DNA from: CAVSUB01 sp963816725 | GTDB lineage: Bacteria; Acidobacteriota; Vicinamibacteria; Vicinamibacterales; 2-12-FULL-66-21 | Length of the DNA: 64,000 nt | NCBI GenBank assembly: GCA_963816725.1 | Contig: CAWFMC010000018.1 | Span: forward strand, 1-64,000 | Reading direction: 5' to 3' | Part shown: piece by piece, positions 26,722-36,507 of the stretch | How the letters are laid out: each line of letters begins with the position of its first letter | How positions within the stretch are numbered: the stretch's first letter is position 1 | Program-made: the position numbers and the translations under genes | The notes under the pieces: model-generated | What the model was told of the DNA's origin: nothing | The model's input: only the letters and a program-made list of their open reading frames with translations | Database searches by the model: none

Positions 26722-28028
26722 AGCTCGCGCTCGTTGTTCAGCGCTACGGCGCCGACATCAACGGCGGAGCGGAGCTGCACGCCCGCTACGTCGCCGAGCA
26801 CCTGTCGGGGCACGCCGAGGTCGAGGTGCTCACGACCTGCGCCCGCGATTACATCACCTGGAAAAATGAGCTGCCGGCCGGGGTCGAGCCGATCAACGGC
26901 GTCCCCGTCCGCCGTTTTCCGGTCGCGCACGAACGCCGTCCCCTCGATTTCGGCCGCCGCTCGCGGCTGGTGTTCGACCACGAGCATTCCGTCGCCGACG
27001 AGCTCGCCTGGCTCGAGAGCGAGGGCCCGGCGAGCCCGGCGTTGATCGAGTACGTCGCGCAGGCGGCCGGCACGGTCGACTACATCATCTTCTTCAGCTA
27101 TCGCTACTACCACGCGTATCACGGCCCCCGGCGGGCGTCGTCAAAGGCGATCCTGGTGCCGACCGCCGAGCGCGATCCGGCGATCGGCCTGTCGATCTTC
27201 GGCCCGATCTTCCGGGGCGTGCGCGCGATCATGTACAACTCGCCCGAAGAGCGGACGATGATCGAGGCGGCGGCGAACAACCCGCAGGTCCCCGGCGTCG
27301 TAGTCGGCGTCGGCTCCGAGGTGCCGGCGCGCAGCGATCCCGCCCGCTTCCGGCAGGCCTTCTCCGCGCACCGCCCGTTCGCGATCTACATCGGCCGCAT
27401 CGACGAGAACAAGGGCTGCGGCGAGCTGTTCGATCACTTCCAGCGCTACGCCCGGACGTTTCCGCGCGGCCTCGATCTGCTGCTGATCGGCACTCCCGTG
27501 ATGCCGATCCCGGAGCACCATCGGATCCGCCATCTCGGATTCGTCTCGGATCGAGACAAGTTCGACGCGCTCGCCGCTGCCGACCTGCTGATCATGCCGT
27601 CGTACTTCGAGAGCCTGTCGATGGTCGCGCTCGAGGCCTGGGCGCTCGGCAAGCCGGTCCTCGCCAACGGCCGGTGCGACGTGCTCAAGGGGCAGTGCAT
27701 CCGCAGCCGGGCGGGGCTGTATTACGAGAGCTATGAAGAGTTCGTCGAGGCGCTCTACGCGCTCGAATCGAACGGCCCGCTGCACGACCGCCTCGGGCGT
27801 AACGGCCGCGAGTACTTCGCCAGCCATTACGCCTGGCCGGTCATCGAGCGCAAGTACCTCGACATGTTCGCGCGACTGCAGGCCGAGCCGGCTCCGGCGA
27901 GGGCGATGGAGCCCCTGCCGGGGTGGTTCGCGCGACGCCGGAAGGATTGCCGCGCCGCCGCCAGCGTCCTGGCCGACCTGCCCGCCGGTGCGACGATCGA
28001 TCGGGCGGAGACGGCGCGCAGCGCATGA
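26718..28028 (+). CDS. Glycosyltransferase, GT4-like (1 of 4)
   Basis: GT-B fold glycosyltransferase of 436 residues. The N-terminal domain starts MKLALVVQRYGADINGGAELH, with the glycine-rich acceptor loop. The C-terminal domain has IYIGRIDENKGCGELFDHF, and the donor-binding ESLSMVALEAWALGKPVLAN with the E-x7-E style pair of GT4 retaining enzymes. A 40-residue tail is unconserved. The GTG start overlaps the preceding stop (GTGA, 26718-26721) and the stop overlaps the next start (ATGA, 28025-28028). Its closest relative in the window is the gene at 30451. Confidence 0.88.
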   Translation: MKLALVVQRYGADINGGAELHARYVAEHLSGHAEVEVLTTCARDYITWKNELPAGVEPINGVPVRRFPVAHERRPLDFGRRSRLVFDHEHSVADELAWLESEGPASPALIEYVAQAAGTVDYIIFFSYRYYHAYHGPRRASSKAILVPTAERDPAIGLSIFGPIFRGVRAIMYNSPEERTMIEAAANNPQVPGVVVGVGSEVPARSDPARFRQAFSAHRPFAIYIGRIDENKGCGELFDHFQRYARTFPRGLDLLLIGTPVMPIPEHHRIRHLGFVSDRDKFDALAAADLLIMPSYFESLSMVALEAWALGKPVLANGRCDVLKGQCIRSRAGLYYESYEEFVEALYALESNGPLHDRLGRNGREYFASHYAWPVIERKYLDMFARLQAEPAPARAMEPLPGWFARRRKDCRAAASVLADLPAGATIDRAETARSA

Positions 28029-29389
28029 CCGCACCGATCCGGCGGCCGCGCGTGCACCAGGTCCTGGCGACGCTCGGCTACGGCGACGCGATCGGCCACG
28101 AGGTGCTCGGGATCCAGCGCGTGCTCCGGGCCGCGGGGTACACGTCCGAGATCTTCGTCGAGACGGCGGACCCGCGACTCGAACCGCTCACCCTCGACTA
28201 CCGCGACATGATCGGCGAGGTCGGGCCGCACGACGTCGTGGTCCATCACTTCTCGATTGGATCGCGCGCCTCGCGCACGGCCTACGCCCTGCCCGGCCGC
28301 ATGGCGCTCGTGTACCACAACATCACGCCGCCCGAGTATTTCATCGGCGTCCACAAGGACCTGGTGAAGCTGTGTTTCCGCGGCCGCCGCGAGCTGACCG
28401 CGTACATCGACCGCTGCGATCTCGCCCTCGGCGACTCGGAGTACAACCGCCAGGAGCTCGAGGCGCTCGGCTTCCGTCACACCGGTGTCCTGCCGGTAGT
28501 GCCCGACTTCGTCCATCTCGACGTCGCGCCCGACCGCCGGCTCGCAGCGGGATTCGATGACGGCTGGACGAATGTCATGTTCGTCGGGCGGGTGATCCCG
28601 AACAAGAAGTTCGAGAACGTGATCCGCGCCTTCCACGCCTATCGCACGCGGCACAACCCGCGCTCGCGGCTGATCCTGGTCGGCTCGCACAGCGGCTTCG
28701 AGCGCTACCTGGCGATGCTCCAGTCGCTCATCGCCACGCTCGGTACACCGGACGTCCACTTCCTCGGCCACGTCACCAACGAGGAGCTGACCGCACTCTA
28801 CGACGTCGCCGATCTGTTCCTCTGCGCCAGCGAGCACGAAGGCTTCTGCGTGCCGATCATCGAGGCGTTCCACAAGGGCGTGCCGGTGCTGGCCTACGCC
28901 GCCACGGCGGTGCCGGCGACGATGGACGGCGGCGGGGTGTTGTACGACACTCAAGATCCGTTCGAGATCGCCCGGGTGATGGACGCGGTGCTCGATGACC
29001 CGCGGGTCGAGGACGCCGTCATCGCCTCGCAGGACGCCGCCCTCGCGCGCCTTCGCGCCAGGGACTTCCCCGCCATCCTGCTCCGCGACGTCGCCGGCCT
29101 GCTCGCCGCCGGGCCGCGTGGGGCCCCGCAAGTCGCCTGGGATTTCTGGGCCCAGTTCGATCAGTTCGAGCGCCTCGAGGAGCTGCGGCAGTTCAGGCCG
29201 GCGGTGTTCCGGGCGTTGCCGGCTGCGCCGTCGGCGCCCGAGACGGGACCCGGGACCCGGGACCCGGGACTCGGCGTTCAGATCGCATCAGCGGGGGCAC
29301 AGGCGTCCGGACTCACTCCCCACCCGGCAGGTTCAGAGCGCCCGGATCCCGGATCCCGGATCCCGGATCCCGGCAAGATCCGCCCGTGA
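28025..29389 (+). CDS. Glycosyltransferase, GT4-like (2 of 4), with heptamer-encoded tail
   Basis: GT-B glycosyltransferase of 454 residues. Seen motifs are LVYHNITPPEYF, CDLALGDSEYNRQELEALGF, VMFVGRVIPNKKFENVI and the donor-site SEHEGFCVPIIEAFHKGVPVLAY. The catalytic part ends near residue 400. The last 50 residues (from ETGPGTRDPGLG to PDPGSRIPDPGK) are encoded by two arrays of 7-bp repeats and their core, so this tail is probably not functional protein. The stop overlaps the next GTG start (29386-29389). Confidence 0.87.
   Translation: MTAPIRRPRVHQVLATLGYGDAIGHEVLGIQRVLRAAGYTSEIFVETADPRLEPLTLDYRDMIGEVGPHDVVVHHFSIGSRASRTAYALPGRMALVYHNITPPEYFIGVHKDLVKLCFRGRRELTAYIDRCDLALGDSEYNRQELEALGFRHTGVLPVVPDFVHLDVAPDRRLAAGFDDGWTNVMFVGRVIPNKKFENVIRAFHAYRTRHNPRSRLILVGSHSGFERYLAMLQSLIATLGTPDVHFLGHVTNEELTALYDVADLFLCASEHEGFCVPIIEAFHKGVPVLAYAATAVPATMDGGGVLYDTQDPFEIARVMDAVLDDPRVEDAVIASQDAALARLRARDFPAILLRDVAGLLAAGPRGAPQVAWDFWAQFDQFERLEELRQFRPAVFRALPAAPSAPETGPGTRDPGLGVQIASAGAQASGLTPHPAGSERPDPGSRIPDPGKIRP
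29244..29373. repeat. Inverted pair of heptamer arrays inside a glycosyltransferase 3' end
   Basis: Left array 29244-29271: CGGGACC three times and CGGGACT. Right array 29341-29373: CCCGGAT four times plus CCCGG. The right array reads CGGGATC on the other strand, one base different from the left unit, so the two are inverted. A 69-bp core separates them. Unlike the other loci this one is translated, giving 7-residue peptide periodicity. Confidence 0.9.
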
Positions 29390-30454
29390 TCATCAACCAA
29401 TGGGTCCCGGCGGCCCACAAAGGTGATGCGATCGGGGACAGCGCCCGGGTCGTGCGCGACATGCTGCGGCGGCGCGGCTACCAGTCGGACCTGTTCGCGC
29501 TCACGATAGACGACGACCTGCGCGACGATGTGCGGCCGTTCGCCGACGCGCGCGGCGCGGCGGGGCGACGTCACGATCTTCCATTTCGCGCTGCCGTCGC
29601 CGATGACCGAGGCGTTCGCGACCCTGCCCGGCGGGCGCGTGTTGCAGTATCACAACATCACCCCGGCCGCGTTCTTCGCGCCGTATGACCCGCACCTCTT
29701 TCGTCTCGCGGCGCTCGGCCGCCAGGAGTTGAAGACGCTGGCGGGTCGCGTCGATCTCGCGCTCGGCGACTCCGAGTTCAACCGCCAGGAGCTCGAGGCG
29801 CTCGGGTTCGAGCCGACCGGGGTCCTGCCGATCGCGGTCAACACGGCCCGCATCACCAACGCGCCGCGGCGTCCCGCGCTGGAGAAGATCCTGGCCGACG
29901 GCCTGATCAACATTCTGTTCGTCGGCCGAATCGTGCCGAACAAGCGGATCGAGGATCACATCCGCCTCGCCGAGCTGTACAAGCGGAACGTCGACAGCTA
30001 CTACCGCTTCATCTTCGTCGGACGCTACGACGGCATTCCCCGCTACTATGCCCAGATTCGTGCGCTGATCGCCGAGTTCCAGATGCTGCCCGACCGGTTC
30101 TGGTTCACCGGCCCGGTGCCGGACGAAGATCTCGGCGCGTTCTACCGGTGGGCGGACGTCTACGTCTCTCTCAGCGAGCACGAAGGCTTCTGCGTGCCGC
30201 TGGTCGAGGCGATGGCCGCGGACGTGCCGGTGCTGGCCTACAACGCCGGCGCGGTGGGCGAGACGCTGGGCGGCGCCGGGGTGCTGTTCGAGCCGAAGGA
30301 CCTGGAGCTTGCCGCCGAGATGCTGGGGCTGCTCGTGTACGATCGTGCGATCCGCGACGGCGTGCTCGCGGGTCAGCGCCGCAGATTGCAGGACTTCTCG
30401 CCGGCCGCGATCGACGCACGGCTGGGCGAGGTGCTCGGGAGGATCACAGGGTGA
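29386..30454 (+). CDS. Glycosyltransferase, GT4-like (3 of 4), frameshifted near 29560
   Basis: The frame from GTG 29386 (MIINQWVPAAHKGDAIGDSARVV) holds until about DVRPFADARG. The remainder, from GDVTIFHFALPSPMTEAF through VLQYHNITPAAFF, LALGDSEFNRQELEALGF, INILFVGRIVPNKRIEDHI and SEHEGFCVPLVEAMAADVPVLAY, lies one base out of frame and runs to the stop at 30454. Removing one base in the GC-rich stretch 29551-29567 gives a 355-residue enzyme similar to the preceding glycosyltransferase. It is either a sequencing error or a broken gene. GTGA overlaps couple it to both neighbours. Confidence 0.8.
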
Positions 30455-31746
30455 AGGTCGCGTTCATCGTCCAGCGCTACGGGACCGAGATCCTGGGCGG
30501 CTCGGAGTATCACTGCCGCTTGATCGCCGAACGGCTGGCGCCGCGTCACGCGGTCGAGGTGCTGACGACCTGCGCCGCCGACTACATCACGTGGGCCAAC
30601 GAGTACCCGGAGGGAACCGATCGGATCCGCGGCGTCACCGTCCGCCGCTTCGCCAACGCCCAGACCCGCGACCTCACCGCGTTCAACCGCTACTCCGAGT
30701 GGATCTTCACCAACCAGCACACCCGCAGCGACGAGATGGAGTGGCTGCGCCAGCAGGGCCCATGGTGCCCGGCGCTCATCGAGTATCTCGAGCGCCACCA
30801 CCAGCAGTACGACATCCTGATTTTCTTCACGTATCTCTACGCGCCGACCGTGCTGGGCATCCGCGTCGCGCCCGAGAAGACCATCCTGGTCCCGACCGCG
30901 CACGACGAGCCGGCGATCCGCCTGGAGATCTACAAGGAGCTGTTCAGCACGCCCGCGGCCATCGCCTACAACACCGATGTCGAGCGCCGGTTCCTGACGA
31001 CGCAGTTCTCGATTCGCGCCCTCGAGGAAGAGACGGTCGGCTGCGGCGTCGACCTGCCGCAGGCTCACCCTTATCCCCGCGAGGCATCGGCGGAGCCTGT
31101 CACCGCCGACACCAGCGACGATCCAGAGGACGATGGCGCCGACCCGGACGATGCGTCGCCGACGTTCCGGCCGCACCTGGCCCATCGCGGCTCGGTGTTC
31201 CGCCGCCGCCACCGGTTGCACGGTCCTTTCCTGCTGTATGGCGGGCGCATCGATCCCGGCAAGGGCTGCGAGGAGCTGATCGAGTACTTCAGCAGCTACG
31301 TGCAGGAGGGCGGGGACGCGTCGCTGGTGCTGATGGGCATCAAGCTGATGCCGCTCCCCGAAGAGCCCTTCCTGCGCTTCGCCGGCCGCCTCTCGGACGC
31401 CGAACGCCTCCTCGCGCTCGAGGCCGCCACCGTCGTTGTCGTTCCCTCGCCTTACGAGAGCTTGTCGCTGCTGGCGCTGGAGTCGTTCGCCGTCGGCACG
31501 CCGGTGCTGGCCAATGCCCGCAGCGAGGTCCTCGTCGACCACTGCCGCAAGAGCAACGCCGGGCTGTATTACGCCGATCGCGACGAATTCGGCGAGTGCC
31601 TGCGGCTGCTGATCGCCGACCATCGCCTGCGCGCCGCGCTCGGCGGCAACGGCCGCGCCTACATCCGGCAGAACTATCGCTGGGACGTCATTCTGGGCAA
31701 GTACGAAAAGATGTTCATGCGGCTGAAGCCGCAGGGGAGAAGGTAG
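30451..31746 (+). CDS. Glycosyltransferase, GT4-like (4 of 4)
   Basis: GT-B enzyme of 431 residues that starts at GTG 30451 inside the previous stop. The N-terminus MKVAFIVQRYGTEILGGSEYH and the block VEVLTTCAADYITWANEYPEGT closely resemble the gene at 26718, suggesting an in-cluster duplication. The C-terminal domain has LLYGGRIDPGKGCEELIEYF and ESLSLLALESFAVGTPVLANA. Between the domains is an acidic insert (TADTSDDPEDDGADPDD) absent from the paralogue. It is the last gene of the operon. Confidence 0.88.
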   Translation: MKVAFIVQRYGTEILGGSEYHCRLIAERLAPRHAVEVLTTCAADYITWANEYPEGTDRIRGVTVRRFANAQTRDLTAFNRYSEWIFTNQHTRSDEMEWLRQQGPWCPALIEYLERHHQQYDILIFFTYLYAPTVLGIRVAPEKTILVPTAHDEPAIRLEIYKELFSTPAAIAYNTDVERRFLTTQFSIRALEEETVGCGVDLPQAHPYPREASAEPVTADTSDDPEDDGADPDDASPTFRPHLAHRGSVFRRRHRLHGPFLLYGGRIDPGKGCEELIEYFSSYVQEGGDASLVLMGIKLMPLPEEPFLRFAGRLSDAERLLALEAATVVVVPSPYESLSLLALESFAVGTPVLANARSEVLVDHCRKSNAGLYYADRDEFGECLRLLIADHRLRAALGGNGRAYIRQNYRWDVILGKYEKMFMRLKPQGRR

Positions 31747-31753
31747 AACGGAA

Positions 31754-31898
31754 GGGGATCAGGGACCCGGCGCTTGGAAGACGACGATCAGGGGTTGACC
31801 GGACACCTTCAACTCACCCGGAGGGCGACCGGGTCGTCACGGCCAGCTCTCAGAGAACCACGTGGAACCGCCGGGTCCTGGATCCCGGGTCCCGTCGG
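31754..31898. repeat. Short inverted heptamer arrays between glycosyltransferase and NtrC genes
   Basis: Left part 31754-31770: GGGGATC, AGGGACC, CGG. Right part 31871-31898: CCGGGTC, CTGGATC, CCGGGTC, CCGTCGG. The reverse complement of the right arm contains GATCCAGGACCCGG against GATCAGGGACCCGG on the left. The 100-bp core carries no gene. The pair occupies the 157-bp convergent spacer and starts 7 bp after the glycosyltransferase stop. Confidence 0.75.
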
Positions 31899-31903
31899 GA
31901 TCG

Positions 31904-33394
<1,491 letters not shown>

Positions 33395-33446
33395 AGCTTC
33401 TTTCCGTTGGCGCGTAAACGAGCTGGCCTCCGGAACCGGAGAGGGG

Positions 33447-36296
33447 TCAGCGGGTGCGGGCCGCACGCTGGGTCGACGCGAGCGGGAGGGTCAGGCTGAA
33501 CCGGGTGCCCTGACCGGGCGCGCTCTCACACGCGATCGTACCGTCGTGTTCCTGCACGATGCCGTAGGTGATCGAGAGCCCGAGGCCGGTGCCCTTCCCG
33601 ATCTCCTTCGTCGTGAAGAATGGATCATAGATCCGTGAGAGCTGGTCGGCCGGGATTCCTGATCCCGTGTCCGCGATCTCGACCACGGCGTTGGCGCCCT
33701 CGGTCCGCGTCACGATGGTCAGCCAGCCGCCTTTCGGCATCGCATCGCGGGCGTTGAGGAACAGGTTCAGGAACACCTGCTGGAGCTTGTACTCCGTCCC
33801 GTCCACGACCGGCGCGACCGCGGCCATTTCCTTACGGACCTGGATCCGGCCCGTCCGCATCTGGTGATCGAGCAGCGACAAGACGTCGCCGATGACCGCG
33901 TTGATATCGACCGGGCCGCGCTCGATCTGCGCCGGCCGGGCCAGGTTGAGCAGGCCATTGACGATCCGGGCGGCGCGGAACGTCTGCTTCTCGATCTTCT
34001 GGAGCACCGCCGTCTTCGGGTCGTCCGGCTCGGCGCCGTCCATCAGCATCTGCACGAAGCTCGAGATGCCCGTGAGCGGCGTGTTGACCTCGTGGGCGAC
34101 GCCCGCCGCGAGCAGGCCGATCGATGCCATCTTCTCGGAGATCTGCAGCTGCTCTTCGAGCTGCACGCGGGCCGAGATGTCTTCGATGATCAGGATCGTC
34201 CCGGCGATCGAGCCGGCCGCGTCGCGCAGCGGTGTCGTGGCGACGTTGACGAGCACGCTGCGGGATGGCGCGTGACGCGTCTTGAGCGGCACGCGATACA
34301 CCGCCGCGCCATCGGGCGACTCGCGCCGCGCGCTGCGCAGGATCTCGAAGAAGCCGTCGTCCAGGATGTCGGCGAGCGGCCGGCCGGCGGCTTCTTCATG
34401 GCGCAGGCCGTAGAGCTCCTCGAGGCGCCGGTTCCAGCGCAGCACACGATCGTCGCGGTTGACGACCGCGATGCCATCGTTCAGCGATTCGAGGATGTTC
34501 TCGCTGAACTCCCGCATCCGATCGAGCTCGTCGGCCTTGAGCCGGAGCTGCCCGTAGAGGCGGCCGTTCTCGAGCGCCGTGGCGGCCTGCGCCGCCACCG
34601 CCGCGAGCAGCGCCATGTCCTCGCTGCTGAGCGGCTCGGTGCTGCTCTTGCGGCCGAGGGCCATCACCGCGATTGTGCCTTCCTTCGAGACGCAGGGGAC
34701 GAAATAGTGGATCCCGGCCTCGCGCCAGACGTCCACTTCGGCAGCGTCGAGGCGATGGTGGGCGAGCGGATCGTCGAGCGTCAGCGTATGGCCGGCGGTG
34801 AGGCGGCGGGCGACGTCGGAGTCGGTGCGGAGCCAGGGCGCGTTGGGGCCGAAGCCGTTCTGCGCGATGGTGACGAAGCTGCCGTCGTGGCCGGCCGCCG
34901 CAGGGGCGAGCATCAGTGCCATGCGATCGACGACCAGCGTCTCGGTGACGCGCCGCACCAGGCGCTCGCTGAGCCGCGGCAGGTCGAGATCGCTGTTCAG
35001 GTCGCGCGCGAAGCCGACCAGCGCCCGGCGATAGTCGTAGCGGTCACGGTAGTAGACGCGATCGAGGGCGTTCTGAATCGCGTTCTTGACCGGGCTGGAC
35101 AGCAGCACCACGACGATCGTCGCCAGCAGCGCGATGATCGGGTTGCGTTGATCCTCGCCGTGCAGGAAGAACCGTCCGGCAAGCCCGAGGAGGATGGCGT
35201 AAATCGCCGCAATCGCGGCCAACGCCGCGGCGGATACCAGCGCCCGCTTGATGATCACCTCCACGTCCATCAGCCGGTAGCGGATGATCGCGGACGCGAA
35301 CGCCAGCGGTACCAGGCCGAGGAGCACCGCCGTGGACTCGAACAGGCTCGAGGGGGTGTAGCCCAGGGTGTAGGGCAGCACGTAACCGGACACGAAGGGC
35401 ACCGCGCCGAGGGCCGTGCCCCACACGATCCAGCGCAGCTGACGCCGGGCCATGACCGAGCAGCCGCGCCGCAGCGCACGGATCATGATCGCGAGGCCGC
35501 CGATCAGGCTGATGGCGAGGTAGACCAGCTCGCCACGGTCGATCAGCGTGGCAATCCCCGACAGCAGCGGCCCTTGCGATCCCACCCGCAGGACCAGCGC
35601 CACCTCCGCGCCGCCCAGGAGCGCGGCCGGCAGATACAGCAGCGGCAGCATCCGGCGTCCCGCCTCGCTGCGCACCCAGCTGTTCGGGCGGTCGGGGAAC
35701 ACCAGCGCGAAGTGCACGAACAGCGGCGGCAGCATCAGCCGGGCGCTGATGTCGCCCCAGTAGAAGACCCAGTCAGCGAAGTCCAGGCGGCCGCTGTAGG
35801 AGAAGGCGAGCATGCCGAAGAACGCCATGCTCAGCCAGAAGAAGTGCAGGGTGGCCTGATGCTCCGGATGCCGGAGCCGGACCGCGGCGCCCACAATCAG
35901 GGAGAAGATGCCGACGACTGCGAGCGCGTAATACAGGCCGCGGGCGCCAGCCGGCACCTGCTCGACGGCGATGTTCATGAGCTGCGGGCTGCCCTGCATG
36001 CGCAGCAGCGAATACGTCAGCACCGAACCGCGCGACGCGGCGTGCAGGGCCTTCACCACGTCCTCAGGCGAGGTGACGGGCACGCCATCCACTTGCAGCA
36101 GGATGTCACCCGCACGAACCCCGGCCCGCGCCGCCGGCGAGTCCTCAGCCACCTCGCGGGCGACCAGGTCGCTGGCCGTCGCACGCCACAGCACCCCGTC
36201 GTCCATTTCCGTCCACGTGGCGCGGACGGCGATGTTCATGACTCCCAGGCACAGCAGCACCGCCACGACCAGCATCTGTGCTGTCGTGCGGAGCAC
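33447..36296 (-). CDS. Histidine kinase with PDZ, multi-pass membrane, GAF and PAS domains
   Basis: Sensor kinase of about 949 residues. After one N-terminal transmembrane helix comes a periplasmic PDZ domain (about 30-110; EDSPAARAGVRAGDILLQVDG). It is followed by seven or eight transmembrane helices (about 120-370), a GAF domain (about 430-590), a PAS domain (about 600-715) and the kinase core, with H735 in GVAHEVNTPL and ATP motifs NARDAM, DTGSGIP and GTGLGLS. The start is set at GTG 36296; the longer frame to 36341 begins only at TTG. It pairs with the NtrC regulator downstream. PDZ plus a multi-helix sensor suggests envelope signals. Confidence 0.9.
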   Translation of the reverse strand: MLRTTAQMLVVAVLLCLGVMNIAVRATWTEMDDGVLWRATASDLVAREVAEDSPAARAGVRAGDILLQVDGVPVTSPEDVVKALHAASRGSVLTYSLLRMQGSPQLMNIAVEQVPAGARGLYYALAVVGIFSLIVGAAVRLRHPEHQATLHFFWLSMAFFGMLAFSYSGRLDFADWVFYWGDISARLMLPPLFVHFALVFPDRPNSWVRSEAGRRMLPLLYLPAALLGGAEVALVLRVGSQGPLLSGIATLIDRGELVYLAISLIGGLAIMIRALRRGCSVMARRQLRWIVWGTALGAVPFVSGYVLPYTLGYTPSSLFESTAVLLGLVPLAFASAIIRYRLMDVEVIIKRALVSAAALAAIAAIYAILLGLAGRFFLHGEDQRNPIIALLATIVVVLLSSPVKNAIQNALDRVYYRDRYDYRRALVGFARDLNSDLDLPRLSERLVRRVTETLVVDRMALMLAPAAAGHDGSFVTIAQNGFGPNAPWLRTDSDVARRLTAGHTLTLDDPLAHHRLDAAEVDVWREAGIHYFVPCVSKEGTIAVMALGRKSSTEPLSSEDMALLAAVAAQAATALENGRLYGQLRLKADELDRMREFSENILESLNDGIAVVNRDDRVLRWNRRLEELYGLRHEEAAGRPLADILDDGFFEILRSARRESPDGAAVYRVPLKTRHAPSRSVLVNVATTPLRDAAGSIAGTILIIEDISARVQLEEQLQISEKMASIGLLAAGVAHEVNTPLTGISSFVQMLMDGAEPDDPKTAVLQKIEKQTFRAARIVNGLLNLARPAQIERGPVDINAVIGDVLSLLDHQMRTGRIQVRKEMAAVAPVVDGTEYKLQQVFLNLFLNARDAMPKGGWLTIVTRTEGANAVVEIADTGSGIPADQLSRIYDPFFTTKEIGKGTGLGLSITYGIVQEHDGTIACESAPGQGTRFSLTLPLASTQRAARTR

Positions 36297-36302
36297 GCCT
36301 GA

Positions 36303-36317
36303 CCCCCGATTAGGGGG
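36303..36317. promoter_or_regulatory. CCCCC/GGGGG hairpin at the kinase start site
   Basis: A perfect 5-bp inverted repeat, CCCCC GATTA GGGGG, lies 7-21 nt before the GTG start of the kinase gene on the minus strand. In the mRNA its second arm, GGGGG, is the only Shine-Dalgarno-like sequence for this start, so the hairpin could hide it. Confidence 0.4.
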
Positions 36318-36507
36318 CGCTGCGAAGGAAACGGATCTCAAGACGGAAGTCCGGGGCTCGGCAAAGCAAGGCCCGTTCCCGCATTTTTTCCGGGTGCCTT
36401 CTCTAAAATACTGACAGGCAAGGGGTTTTCCGTCGATACTGACCGGCGGCTTCCAAGGAACTGGAATCCGGATCCAAAAAGACGGACCCTCCCCCGGACG
36501 GGCGGAG

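Noticed and set aside
33864..36302. Plus-strand open frame of 812 codons opposite the histidine kinase
   Set aside because: Antisense shadow; composition is unlike any protein and the kinase on the other strand is complete.
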